DNA of 13,069 nucleotides from Methylobacterium sp. GTDB taxonomy: Bacteria; Pseudomonadota; Alphaproteobacteria; Rhizobiales; Beijerinckiaceae. Location of the stretch: NCBI GenBank assembly GCA_021154065.1, contig JAJKJG010000145.1, forward strand, positions 1-13,069, given 5' to 3'. The translations under genes and the position numbers were made by a program. Positions 6,525 to 12,929 of this stretch are shown in pieces (the first letter of the stretch is position 1; the number at the start of each line of letters is the position of its first letter). The notes below the pieces were generated by a model, which had not been told where the DNA came from, searched no databases, and saw only the letters and a program-made list of their open reading frames with translations.

Positions 6525-7664
6525 CTAGCCGGCGATCTCCTCGGTCAGGAAGGCGCGCACCTGCGGCGCCGCGACGCCGCGCGCGATGAAGCTTTGGCCG
6601 ATGCCGCGGGCGAGGATGAAGGTCAGCGCCCCGTCCTTCACCTTCTTGTCCTGCGCCATGGCCTCGACGAGCCCATCGGCCGGGCCGCAGCCGCCCGGGA
6701 TCTCGGCAAGCGAGGTCGGGAGCCCGACGGACGCGATGTGGCTCCGCAGCCGGCCCGCGTCCTGGCCGGGGCAGAGCCCGAGCCGGACCGAGAAGCGGAA
6801 GGCGAGGCACATCCCGATCGCCACCGCTTCGCCGTGGACGAGCCGGGCGGCGTCGTAGCCGGTCACGCGCTCGAGCGCGTGCGCGAAGGTGTGGCCGAGG
6901 TTCAGCAGCGCCCGCTCGCCGTCCTCGCGCTCGTCGCGGACGACGACCGCGGCCTTCGCCCGGCAGCTCTCGGCGACGGCGTGGTCGCGCTCCGGCCCGC
7001 CGGCGAAGATCCGGCGCCAGTTCGCCTCGCACCATTCGAAGAAGCGCTCGTCACTGATGAGCCCGTATTTCACCACCTCGGCATAGCCGGCGCGCATCTC
7101 GCGCAAAGGCAGCGTGTCGAGCGCGGCGGTGTCGGCCAAGACGAGGCTCGGCTGATGGAAGGCGCCGACGAGGTTCTTGCCGTGGCGCGTATTGACGCCG
7201 GTCTTGCCGCCGACCGAGGAATCGACCTGGGCGAGGAGCGTCGTCGGCACCTGCACGAGGCGCACGCCGCGCCGCACGATCGCGGCGGCAAAACCGGCGA
7301 GATCGCCGACGATGCCGCCGCCGAGCGCCACGACGAGATCGCCGCGCTCGATGCGCGCATCGAGGATCGCGTCGCAAACCCGCGCCAGCGTCTCGTACGA
7401 TTTCGAGGCTTCGCCCGGCGCGACCGTCACGAGCGCGGTGCGCAGCCCGCTCGCCTCGATGCCGGCCGCGAGACGTGGGGCGTAGACGGCCGCGACGGTC
7501 TCGTCCGAGACGATCGCGGCGGCGCGGGCGCCGAGCGCCGCGATTCGCGGACCCGCGCCGTCGAGGAGCCCGCGGCCGACGAGGATGTCGTAGGCGCGCC
7601 CGCCGAGCGGCACCCGGACGGCCGCGACGCCGGGCTCCTCGGGGCGCGCCTGGAGGGCGCTCAC
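6525..7664 (-). CDS. aroB: 3-Dehydroquinate synthase
   Basis: AroB converts DAHP to 3-dehydroquinate, the second step of the shikimate pathway, in the cytoplasm with NAD and a divalent metal. The 379-residue length fits the family. The NAD-binding glycine motif is GGGIVGD (115-121), followed by QVPTTLLAQVDSSVGGKTGVN at 138-158. The metal ligands are apparent as Glu196 (GYAEVVKYGL), His258 (NLGHTFAHALE) and His278 (LVHGEAVAIGM). I chose GTG at 7664 because it overlaps the aroK stop codon as GTGA, a classic coupled junction, and because the family fold begins soon after (VRVPLGGRAYDILVG). The frame is open far upstream, but that part lies over aroK. The gene is the middle member of the aroK-aroB-CorC operon. 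Confidence 0.95.
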   Translation of the reverse strand: MSALQARPEEPGVAAVRVPLGGRAYDILVGRGLLDGAGPRIAALGARAAAIVSDETVAAVYAPRLAAGIEASGLRTALVTVAPGEASKSYETLARVCDAILDARIERGDLVVALGGGIVGDLAGFAAAIVRRGVRLVQVPTTLLAQVDSSVGGKTGVNTRHGKNLVGAFHQPSLVLADTAALDTLPLREMRAGYAEVVKYGLISDERFFEWCEANWRRIFAGGPERDHAVAESCRAKAAVVVRDEREDGERALLNLGHTFAHALERVTGYDAARLVHGEAVAIGMCLAFRFSVRLGLCPGQDAGRLRSHIASVGLPTSLAEIPGGCGPADGLVEAMAQDKKVKDGALTFILARGIGQSFIARGVAAPQVRAFLTEEIAG

Positions 7665-8272
7665 CGACGCTGCTCCGAAAGCCACGCATCGATCCCGAGC
7701 AGCGCGTCCTGCACGACCTTCTCGTGCGGAATCTCGCGCGAATCGACGGTCACGTCGGCGAGCGCATAGATCGGGTGGCGGGCCTCGATCAGCCGGCGCA
7801 TGGTTCCTTCCGGGTCCGGATTCTGCAGCAGGGGCCGGTTGTGCCGCTTGCGCACGCGGCGCATGAGCACGTCGAGATCGGCCCGCAGCCACACCGCGAT
7901 GCCGGCCTCGCGGATCCCGGCGCGGGTCTCGGGGTGCATATAGGCGCCGCCGCCGGTTGCCAGCACGGCCGGCCCCTCGCCGAGGAGGCGCGCGATCACC
8001 CGCCTCTCGCCGTCGCGGAAATACGCCTCGCCATGCATCGCGAACATGTCCGGAATCGTCATCCCGGCCGCCGTCTCGATCTCCGCGTCGGCGTCGGTGA
8101 AACGCAGGTTAAGGCGCGTCGCGAGCCGGCGCCCGACGGTGCTTTTCCCGGCCCCCATCAGGCCGACGAGCACGATCGAGCGCTTCCCCAGACGTCTCTT
8201 GATCGCCTCATCGAGGCTCAGGTCCGGCGCCCCCGGCCTCTGAGCGAGGTCGGCGGGCAAGTGTTCGTTCAT
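7661..8272 (-). CDS. aroK: Shikimate kinase
   Basis: The enzyme phosphorylates shikimate to shikimate 3-phosphate with ATP, the fifth step of the shikimate pathway, in the cytoplasm. The 203-residue protein is about 30 residues longer than the E. coli enzyme because of an N-terminal extension, which is common in Rhizobiales. Walker A is GLMGAGKST (37-45). The shikimate-binding acid lies in TDADAEIE (Asp62), with Arg86 in YFRDGE, GGGA at 107-110, the lid arginine in NRPLL (Arg146) and Arg165 in EARHPIYAL. The ATG at 8272 is the first good start; it is preceded by GGAGAGGGGTATG-type purine-rich sequence, a good ribosome site. It is the first gene of the operon, so the promoter should lie in 8273-8395, shared with the divergent xerD unit. 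Confidence 0.95.
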   Translation of the reverse strand: MNEHLPADLAQRPGAPDLSLDEAIKRRLGKRSIVLVGLMGAGKSTVGRRLATRLNLRFTDADAEIETAAGMTIPDMFAMHGEAYFRDGERRVIARLLGEGPAVLATGGGAYMHPETRAGIREAGIAVWLRADLDVLMRRVRKRHNRPLLQNPDPEGTMRRLIEARHPIYALADVTVDSREIPHEKVVQDALLGIDAWLSEQRR

Positions 8273-8395
8273 ACCCCTCTCCTACCATGCGGGGCGGTTC
8301 CCTGTCACAGGCCGGCACGGGAGCGACGGCCGACCTTGCCTTCGCTCCCCTGCCATGTTGGAACGGGCGAAGTCGCGCCTCGAGAGGCTTTCAAG

Positions 8396-8542
8396 TTGCC
8401 GACCCTGCTCCGTTTCCTGTTCGTGATCGCCGTGCTCGCCGGCCTCGGCTTTGCGGCGATGTTCGCGCTCGCGACCCTCGTCGAGCCGGAGCCGCGCGAG
8501 ATGACGGTGACGATCCCGGCCTCGCGCCTGCCGGCCAAATGA
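8396..8542 (+). CDS. Small one-helix membrane protein upstream of xerD
   Basis: This is a 48-residue protein starting at TTG 8396. GAGAGG lies 8 bases before the start, which is why I prefer it over longer extensions in the same frame. Residues 4-27 form a clear membrane helix (LLRFLFVIAVLAGLGFAAMFALAT), followed by a short polar tail, EPEPREMTVTIPASRLPAK. Small proteins with a helix followed by a REMTVTIP-like motif are, as I recall, found beside xerD in other Rhizobiales, some misleadingly annotated as histidine kinase; there is no kinase domain here. Its stop codon overlaps the xerD start codon as ATGA (8539-8542), so the two are translationally coupled. The function is unknown. Other start codons are not excluded. 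Confidence 0.7.
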   Translation: MPTLLRFLFVIAVLAGLGFAAMFALATLVEPEPREMTVTIPASRLPAK

Positions 8543-9468
8543 GCGGCGGGCGCTTCGTCGCACTGTTCCTCGACATGCTGGCCGCCGAGCGCGGCGCCGC
8601 CGCCAACACGCTGTCGGCCTATCGCCGCGACCTCGAGGATTACGCCGCCTTCCTCGCGGCAAGACGCATCGACGCCGCCGAGGTCGAGCCGGCGGCGGTC
8701 AGGGCCTATGTGGCGAGCCTCGAGCAACGGGGCCTCAAGGCATCGTCCACCGCGCGCCGCCTCTCGGCTGTGCGGCAATTCCACAAGTTCCTCTACGTCG
8801 AAGGCTATGCGGCGGCGGACCCGACCGCGACCGCGACGGCGCCGAAGCGCGCCCGCAGCCTGCCGAAGGTGCTCTCCGTCGCGGAGGTCGACCGGCTCCT
8901 CGCCGCCGCCCGCGATCTAGGCGAGGCGCAAGATGCGCCGGCGGCGGCGCGGCTGCGCGCCCAGCGCATGCACTGCCTCCTGGAGCTGCTCTACGCCAGC
9001 GGCTTGCGGGTCTCCGAGCTCGTCGCGCTGCCGCGCGCCGCGGCGCGGACCCGCGAGCGCTTCCTCATCGTCAAGGGCAAGGGCGGCCGCGAGCGCCTGG
9101 TGCCGCTGACCGAGACGGCGCGCGACGCCGCGAAGGCCTATGCGGCCGCCATCGAGAAGGCCGGCAAGGGCGCCGGGCCCTGGCTCTTCCCGGCCGACAG
9201 CGAGGCCGGGCACCTGACCCGGCAGGCCTTCGCCCGCGACCTCAAGGCCGTCGCCGGGGCGGCGGGCCTGCGCGCCGATAAGGTCAGCCCGCACGTGCTC
9301 CGGCACGCCTTCGCGAGCCACCTACTCCAGAACGGCGCCGACCTGCGCGTCGTGCAGGAGCTCCTCGGCCACGCCGACATCGCGACGACGCAGATCTACA
9401 CCCACGTCCTCGACGAGCGGCTGAAGAGCATGGTCCGCGACCTGCACCCGCTCGGCCGCGCGGAGTGA
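8539..9468 (+). CDS. xerD: Tyrosine recombinase XerD
   Basis: XerD works with XerC at the dif site to resolve chromosome dimers before cell division. The 309-residue length is normal. An N-terminal SAM-like core-binding domain (about 5-95) precedes the catalytic domain (about 110-300). The catalytic set is complete: Arg157 (SGLRVSEL), Lys181 (KGKGGRERLVPL), His252 and Arg255 (HVLRHAFASHLL), His278 (LLGHADIATTQIYTH) and the nucleophile Tyr287. The ATG at 8539 overlaps the stop codon of the preceding small gene. XerD is preferred over XerC because of gene context: the aroK-aroB operon diverges from xerD in many Rhizobiales. No phage or integron features are nearby, so this is the housekeeping enzyme and not a mobile-element integrase. 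Confidence 0.92.
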   Translation: MSGGRFVALFLDMLAAERGAAANTLSAYRRDLEDYAAFLAARRIDAAEVEPAAVRAYVASLEQRGLKASSTARRLSAVRQFHKFLYVEGYAAADPTATATAPKRARSLPKVLSVAEVDRLLAAARDLGEAQDAPAAARLRAQRMHCLLELLYASGLRVSELVALPRAAARTRERFLIVKGKGGRERLVPLTETARDAAKAYAAAIEKAGKGAGPWLFPADSEAGHLTRQAFARDLKAVAGAAGLRADKVSPHVLRHAFASHLLQNGADLRVVQELLGHADIATTQIYTHVLDERLKSMVRDLHPLGRAE

Positions 9469-9473
9469 TGGGA

Positions 9474-9502
9474 GCGCCGGCTTCGGGCCAGGGTGCCGGC
9501 GT
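9474..9502 (+). terminator. Weak hairpin after xerD
   Basis: GCGCCGGC (9474-9481) pairs with GCCGGCGT (9495-9502) with one G-U pair and a 13-base loop. It begins 5 bases after the xerD stop codon. No real T-run follows (GCTATCCTT), so termination would be weak or Rho-aided. It could separate xerD from the Uma2 gene. Confidence 0.35.
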
Positions 9503-9532
9503 GCTATCCTTCGGCGCTCGCGAGAAAGCCTC

Positions 9533-10165
9533 ATGACGGCCCTGCGCCCTGTCCTCCCGGATCGCGTCTCCGACGCGTTCTTCCGCGACTTCGTCGCCTC
9601 GCGCCCCGACGGCGAGGTCTGGGAACTGATCGACGGGCAGATCGTCATGCAGGCTCAACCGACCTTCGACCACCAGATCATTGCCGGCAATCTCGAGCGC
9701 CTGCTCAACGACGCGCTCGACCGCATGGGCTCGGACCGGATCGCGCTGCAGAACCCGGCGGTCGACCTCAGCCCGGTGATCGTCGGCAGCCAATACGTGC
9801 CCGACGTCGGCGTGATCGACGGCGCGGTCGAGCCCGGCGCGCGCGTGACGCCGACCTGCTATCTCGTCGCCGAGATCGTCTCCTCGACCGATCGCAAGCG
9901 CGGCCCGGGGGAATTAAGGCCGAGGCTCGACCTGAAGATCGAGACCTATCGGAGGCTCGTCTCGTGCGAGGCGATCCTCGTCCTTGAGCAGGAGCGCTTC
10001 TCGGCGCGCCTCGCGATCCGGACGGTCGCAGGTTGGACGGATGAGAGTGTCGAGGGCGCCGACGAGCCGCTGATCATCGCCTCGGCGGGCCTGCGCTGCA
10101 CGCTTCGCGAGGCGTACGCGCGAACCTCCCTGATGCGCGCGCGATCGGCCTCCCGCCGAAGCTGA
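9533..10165 (+). CDS. Uma2 family (DUF820) putative nuclease
   Basis: The 210-residue protein has the Uma2/DUF820 pattern of a PD-(D/E)XK nuclease fold: WELIDGQIVMQ with Glu31 and Asp34, His47 in FDHQIIAGNL, PDVGVID with Asp91, LVAEIVSS with Glu114, and Lys135 in LDLKIETYRRL. Asp91 and Glu114 are the likely metal-binding acids. The family is named as a putative endonuclease from its fold, but its cellular role is unsettled; members are often scattered singletons and are very abundant in cyanobacteria. The ATG at 9533 has GAGAAAG upstream. No methyltransferase, toxin or antitoxin partner adjoins it. It sits between xerD and a nested inverted repeat, which fits an accessory insertion, although its GC content looks like that of its neighbours. 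The C-terminal 20 residues (ARTSLMRARSASRRS) are basic and of no known type. Confidence 0.8.
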   Translation: MTALRPVLPDRVSDAFFRDFVASRPDGEVWELIDGQIVMQAQPTFDHQIIAGNLERLLNDALDRMGSDRIALQNPAVDLSPVIVGSQYVPDVGVIDGAVEPGARVTPTCYLVAEIVSSTDRKRGPGELRPRLDLKIETYRRLVSCEAILVLEQERFSARLAIRTVAGWTDESVEGADEPLIIASAGLRCTLREAYARTSLMRARSASRRS

Positions 10166-10292
10166 CGCTAGCGGGGGATCCGCTCGGACTGAAGCCGCGC
10201 CGCAATTCCCCTCCCCCCTTGTGGGGGAGGAGGAATGCGTCGGCGAGCCGGGAGCCTCGCCCGATCCGGTCCGAGCGGATCCCGCGCTAACG
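10166..10292. repeat. Nested inverted repeat filling a convergent intergenic region
   Basis: Three nested or adjacent palindromes fill the 127 bases between two convergent stop codons. The outer arms (10166-10189 and 10269-10292) pair with only two mismatches, including 14 perfect pairs of GGATCCGCTCGGAC. Inside is a C/G-rich hairpin, CCTCCCCC (10210-10217) with GGGGGAGG (10223-10230), which extends past one bulged A to about 13 pairs. A third stem is GGCGAG (10242-10247) with CTCGCC (10256-10261). Any transcript from either side would fold strongly, so it probably acts as a two-way transcription end. The inner hairpin resembles the repeat units inside metW. The layout also fits a small non-autonomous element, but I see no clear target duplication. 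Confidence 0.75.
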
Positions 10293-10862
10293 CTACGGCG
10301 GCGCGCCGTCACCCGGGCCGAGGGCGCGCTGCATCAGCGTCGAGTCGCACCAGCGGCCGAACTTGAAACCGACCGCGGTGAGGCGGCCCGCATGAACGAA
10401 GCCGAGGCTCGCGTGCAGGGCGATCGAGGCCGGCACGTTGTCGCCGATCACCGCCACCATCTGCCGGAAGCCGCGGCGCTCGCTTTCCTCGATCAAGCGG
10501 GCGAGGAGCGCCCGGCCGATGCCGCGGCCATGCGCGGCGGCGTCGACATAGACCGAGTCCTCGACGGAGTGGCGATAGGCCGGGCGCGGCCGATAGGCGC
10601 CCGCATAGGCGTAGCCCAGCACCGTGGCGCCGTCGGCGGCGACGAGATGCGGGTAGCCGCCCGAGACGAGCGCGCTCCAGCGGCGGCGGATCTCGTCGAG
10701 CTCCGGCGGCTCGAGCTCGAAGCTCGCCGTGCCGGTCGCGACGTGATGGGCGTAGATCGCCTGCACGGCGGAAAGATCCGCCTCCGTGGTCGCCCGGATC
10801 GTCACATCGGCCGCCGGCCGAGACGAAGCGCCCTTTCCGGGATGTCCGAGCGGATCGTTCAC
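10293..10862 (-). CDS. GNAT N-acetyltransferase, phosphinothricin/methionine sulfone type
   Basis: The 189-residue cytoplasmic protein has one GNAT domain (about 20-180). IRATTEADLSAVQAIYAHHV at 22-41, VEDSVYVDAAAHGRGIGRALL at 100-120 with the acetyl-CoA loop GRGIGR (112-117), Asn142, and GFVHAGRLTAVGFKFGRWCDS at 154-174 mark the Pat/Bar/MddA/YncA group. These enzymes acetylate phosphinothricin, methionine sulfone or methionine sulfoximine. The GTG at 10862 lies 4 bases after the metW stop codon, so it is the third gene of the metX-metW unit. A later GTG at 10805 (VTIRATTEADL) matches the usual family start better, and 10862 may add about 19 extra residues. The methionine context fits a methionine-analog substrate, but that is inference. 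Its group differs from TacT toxins. Confidence 0.85.
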   Translation of the reverse strand: MNDPLGHPGKGASSRPAADVTIRATTEADLSAVQAIYAHHVATGTASFELEPPELDEIRRRWSALVSGGYPHLVAADGATVLGYAYAGAYRPRPAYRHSVEDSVYVDAAAHGRGIGRALLARLIEESERRGFRQMVAVIGDNVPASIALHASLGFVHAGRLTAVGFKFGRWCDSTLMQRALGPGDGAPP

Positions 10863-10866
10863 GGGC

Positions 10867-11634
10867 TCAAGGCGCGGGAGTGCCGCGCTTCAAGAGGAAC
10901 ACCGCCTGCTCGCCGAACATGTTCCACACCCACCAGGGCAGGGTGAAGCGCATCGGCTGGCCGCCGGCATCGAGCGCCACCGCCCGCTCCATGCCGGCGC
11001 CGATGTCGCGGCAGAGGCCGACGAAATCCCGGATGGTGCAGAAATGGATGTTCGGCGTCTCGTACCAGGCATGCGGCAGGTTCTCGGTCAGCGGCATGCG
11101 GCCCCGGAGCGCGATCTCGTAGCGGATGCGCCAGTGGCCGAAATTCGGGAAGGACACGATCGCCCGCCGGCCGATCCGCAGCAGGTTCTCGAGCACGACG
11201 CGCGGCTGGCGCGTCGCCTGGATGGTCTGCGACAGGATCACGTAATCGAAGGCGTCGTTCGGGTAGTCGGCGAGGTCGGTATCGGCGTCGCCCTGGATCA
11301 CCGGCAGGCCCTTCGCCAGGCAGTCGCTGACGCCCTCGCGCGAGAGCTCGATGCCGCGCCCGTCGACGCCGCGGCGGGCGCGCAGGAGCGCCAGGAGCGA
11401 GCCGTCGCCGCAGCCGACGTCGAGCACCCGCGAGCCGGGCTCGACCATGTCGGCGACGAGGAGAAGGTCGCGGCGGGAGGATTCCCCTCCCCGTAAAGGG
11501 GAGGGGGTAGGGGTGGGGGAGATTACGGACAGCGAGGGTTGCGTCGGGCGGGCATCGGAAAGCTTCGACTCTCCCCCACCCCCATCCCCTCCCCTTGCAG
11601 GGGAGGGGCGGCGCAGCCGCGCGGGCTCGCTCAC
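10867..11634 (-). CDS. metW: MetW, methionine biosynthesis methyltransferase-like protein
   Basis: MetW has a SAM-dependent methyltransferase fold and works together with MetX; in several proteobacteria both are needed for methionine synthesis, with a reported role in supporting MetX activity. The core runs from about residue 54 to 250. Motif I is [12 protein letters not shown] (70-81), and the family blocks [14 protein letters not shown] (161-174), [16 protein letters not shown] (187-202) and [19 protein letters not shown] are intact. The ATG at 11634 overlaps the metX stop codon as ATGA. At 255 residues the protein is about 40 longer than usual. Residues 9-51 are a Gly/Pro/Ser-rich stretch encoded entirely by two inverted palindromic repeats (11484-11608). 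No other start lies between the repeat and the fold; the next Met is residue 63, inside the first helix, so the extension is probably translated. Confidence 0.92.
   Translation of the reverse strand: MSEPARLRRPSPARGGDGGGGESKLSDARPTQPSLSVISPTPTPSPLRGGESSRRDLLLVADMVEPGSRVLDVGCGDGSLLALLRARRGVDGRGIELSREGVSDCLAKGLPVIQGDADTDLADYPNDAFDYVILSQTIQATRQPRVVLENLLRIGRRAIVSFPNFGHWRIRYEIALRGRMPLTENLPHAWYETPNIHFCTIRDFVGLCRDIGAGMERAVALDAGGQPMRFTLPWWVWNMFGEQAVFLLKRGTPAP
11484..11608. repeat. Pair of inverted palindromic repeats inside metW
   Basis: Two 38-bp units in opposite orientation, 11484-11521 and 11571-11608, agree at 33 of 38 positions and flank a 49-bp spacer. Each unit starts with its own hairpin, CCCCTCCCC-loop-GGGGAGGGG, followed by a G-rich arm ending in GTGGGGGAG. 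Together they have the form of a BIME, meaning two REPs in inverted order. A related hairpin occurs at 10205-10236. All of the element lies in the metW reading frame, corresponding to residues 9-51, and contains no stop codon in that frame. Confidence 0.85.
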
Positions 11635-12803
11635 GCGATCCCCCGCTCGCGGGCCGCGGCGTCGAGGAAGCCGCGCGCCGCCGTGAACATGCCGGGCTCG
11701 TCGAGGAGGAAGGCGTCGTGGCCCTTGTCGCTCTCGATCTCGACGAAGCCGACCGAGGCGCCGGCGGCGTTGAGGGCGTGCACGAGAGCGCGCGACTCAG
11801 GGGTCGGGAACAGCCAGTCGGAGGTGAAGGACATGACGCAGAAGCGCGTCTTCGTGCCCCGGAACGCCTCCGCCAGGACGCCGCCGTAATCGGCGGCGAG
11901 ATCGAAATAGTCCATCGCCCGGGTGACGTAGAGATAGGAGTTGGCGTCGAAGCGCTCGACGAAGGTGATGCCCTGGTGGCGCAGATAGCTCTCGATCTGG
12001 AAGTCGGCGTCGAAGGTGAAGGTCGGCGCCTCGCGCTCCTGCAGCCGGCGCCCGAACTTCCGGTGCAGCGCGGTCTCGGAGAGATAGGTGATGTGCCCGC
12101 CCATGCGGGCGACCGCGAGGCCTTTGCGCGGCGCGACGCCGTGCTCGAAATAGCGCCCGCCGCGCCAGTCGGGATCGGCCATGACGGCTTGGCGGCCAAC
12201 CTCGTGGAAGGCGATGTTCTGGGCCGAGTGGCGGGCGCCGGTCGCGACCGGCATCGCCGCGAAGACCCGGTCCGGGTAGCTCGCCGCCCATTGCAGCACC
12301 TGCATCCCGCCCATCGAGCCGCCGATGACGCAGAACAGGCTTTCGATGCCGAGGCGGTCGAGGAGCATCGCCTGGGAGCGGACCATGTCGCGGATCGTGA
12401 CGAGCGGGAAATCGACGCCCCAGGGGCGGCCGGTGCCGGGATTCGTCGAGGCCGGGCCGGTCGTCCCCATGCAGCCGCCGATGACGTTCGCGGCGATGAT
12501 GAAGAAGCGGCTGGTGTCGAGCGGCAGCCCCGGCCCGACGATCGTATCCCACCACCCGGGCTTGCCGGTGACCGGATGGTCGTTCGCCACGTGCTGGTCG
12601 CCGGTGAGGGCGTGGCAGACGAGCACCGCATTCGAGCGCTGCGCATTGAGCGTGCCGTAGGTCTGGTAGGCGATCTGCCACGGCGCCAGCGCGACGCCGG
12701 CGTCGAGCAGCAGCGGCGCGCCCGGCCCGAAGCGCTCGACCGGGCTCGACGGCTCGTCGGCCTGGTTCTGAGGCTCGAGGGCGACGGGTTGCAGATGGGC
12801 CAT
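11631..12803 (-). CDS. metX: Homoserine O-acetyltransferase MetX
   Basis: MetX acylates L-homoserine, normally with acetyl-CoA, as the first committed step of methionine synthesis by direct sulfhydrylation. The 390-residue protein is an alpha/beta hydrolase with the expected blocks: AYQTYGTLN (45-53), [15 protein letters not shown] (58-72), [15 protein letters not shown] (108-122), the nucleophile Ser163 in GGSMGG, Asp329 in SFTSDWLFP and His362 in KGHDAFLL. These complete the Ser-Asp-His triad. The ATG at 12803 gives a normal length; AACAGGTCT upstream is a modest ribosome site. It is the first gene of metX-metW-GNAT and divergent from a chorismate mutase gene. Some MetX-like enzymes use succinyl-CoA, and the acyl donor cannot be decided here. 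I looked for a SAM-II riboswitch in the leader and did not recognise one. Confidence 0.93.
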   Translation of the reverse strand: MAHLQPVALEPQNQADEPSSPVERFGPGAPLLLDAGVALAPWQIAYQTYGTLNAQRSNAVLVCHALTGDQHVANDHPVTGKPGWWDTIVGPGLPLDTSRFFIIAANVIGGCMGTTGPASTNPGTGRPWGVDFPLVTIRDMVRSQAMLLDRLGIESLFCVIGGSMGGMQVLQWAASYPDRVFAAMPVATGARHSAQNIAFHEVGRQAVMADPDWRGGRYFEHGVAPRKGLAVARMGGHITYLSETALHRKFGRRLQEREAPTFTFDADFQIESYLRHQGITFVERFDANSYLYVTRAMDYFDLAADYGGVLAEAFRGTKTRFCVMSFTSDWLFPTPESRALVHALNAAGASVGFVEIESDKGHDAFLLDEPGMFTAARGFLDAAARERGIA

Positions 12804-12812
12804 AGACCTGTT

Positions 12813-12822
12813 CGTTATAACG
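12813..12822. promoter_or_regulatory. Perfect palindrome just upstream of metX
   Basis: CGTTATAACG is a 10-base perfect palindrome ending 9 bases before the metX ATG. It is AT-rich against a GC-rich background. It could be an operator or part of a -10 region; on the minus strand GTTATAAC contains the -10-like TATAAC. No known regulator is assigned. Confidence 0.35.
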
Positions 12823-12857
12823 GACGGCGGCCGAACATCCTATCCTGCCGGAAAACT

Positions 12858-12879
12858 GCGAACAAGCTTGGCCGTTCGC
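12858..12879 (-). promoter_or_regulatory. Hairpin in the metX/chorismate mutase intergenic region
   Basis: GCGAAC (12858-12863) and GTTCGC (12874-12879) form a 6-bp stem around a 10-base loop. On the minus strand AGTTTTCC follows, giving a weak terminator-like shape about 55 bases before the metX ATG. It might be part of a leader control element, or only an operator in DNA. I did not see a leader peptide or a riboswitch core. Confidence 0.25.
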
Positions 12880-12929
12880 CACTTTGGAATTGCCGGGGTC
12901 CAGACTAAGAGCCGTTGGATTGTGAGAAC

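Noticed and set aside
8396..8542. Histidine kinase function for the small gene upstream of xerD
   Set aside because: The protein has 48 residues with one membrane helix. There is no H-box, ATPase domain or room for either.
8539..9468. Tyrosine recombinase as the integrase of a mobile element
   Set aside because: The protein is a standard-length XerD in a conserved core context divergent from aroK-aroB. There is no tRNA attachment site, phage gene or integron feature beside it.
4921..10862. The antitoxin at 4921 and the GNAT gene at 10293 as a TacA-TacT pair
   Set aside because: They are more than 5 kb apart, on opposite strands and separated by core genes. The GNAT sequence matches the phosphinothricin/MddA group, not TacT.
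11484..11608. CRISPR array or tandem repeat at the C/G-rich units in metW
   Set aside because: There are only two units, in inverted orientation, with one spacer. The units are palindromic REP-like sequences, not direct repeats, and no cas genes are present.
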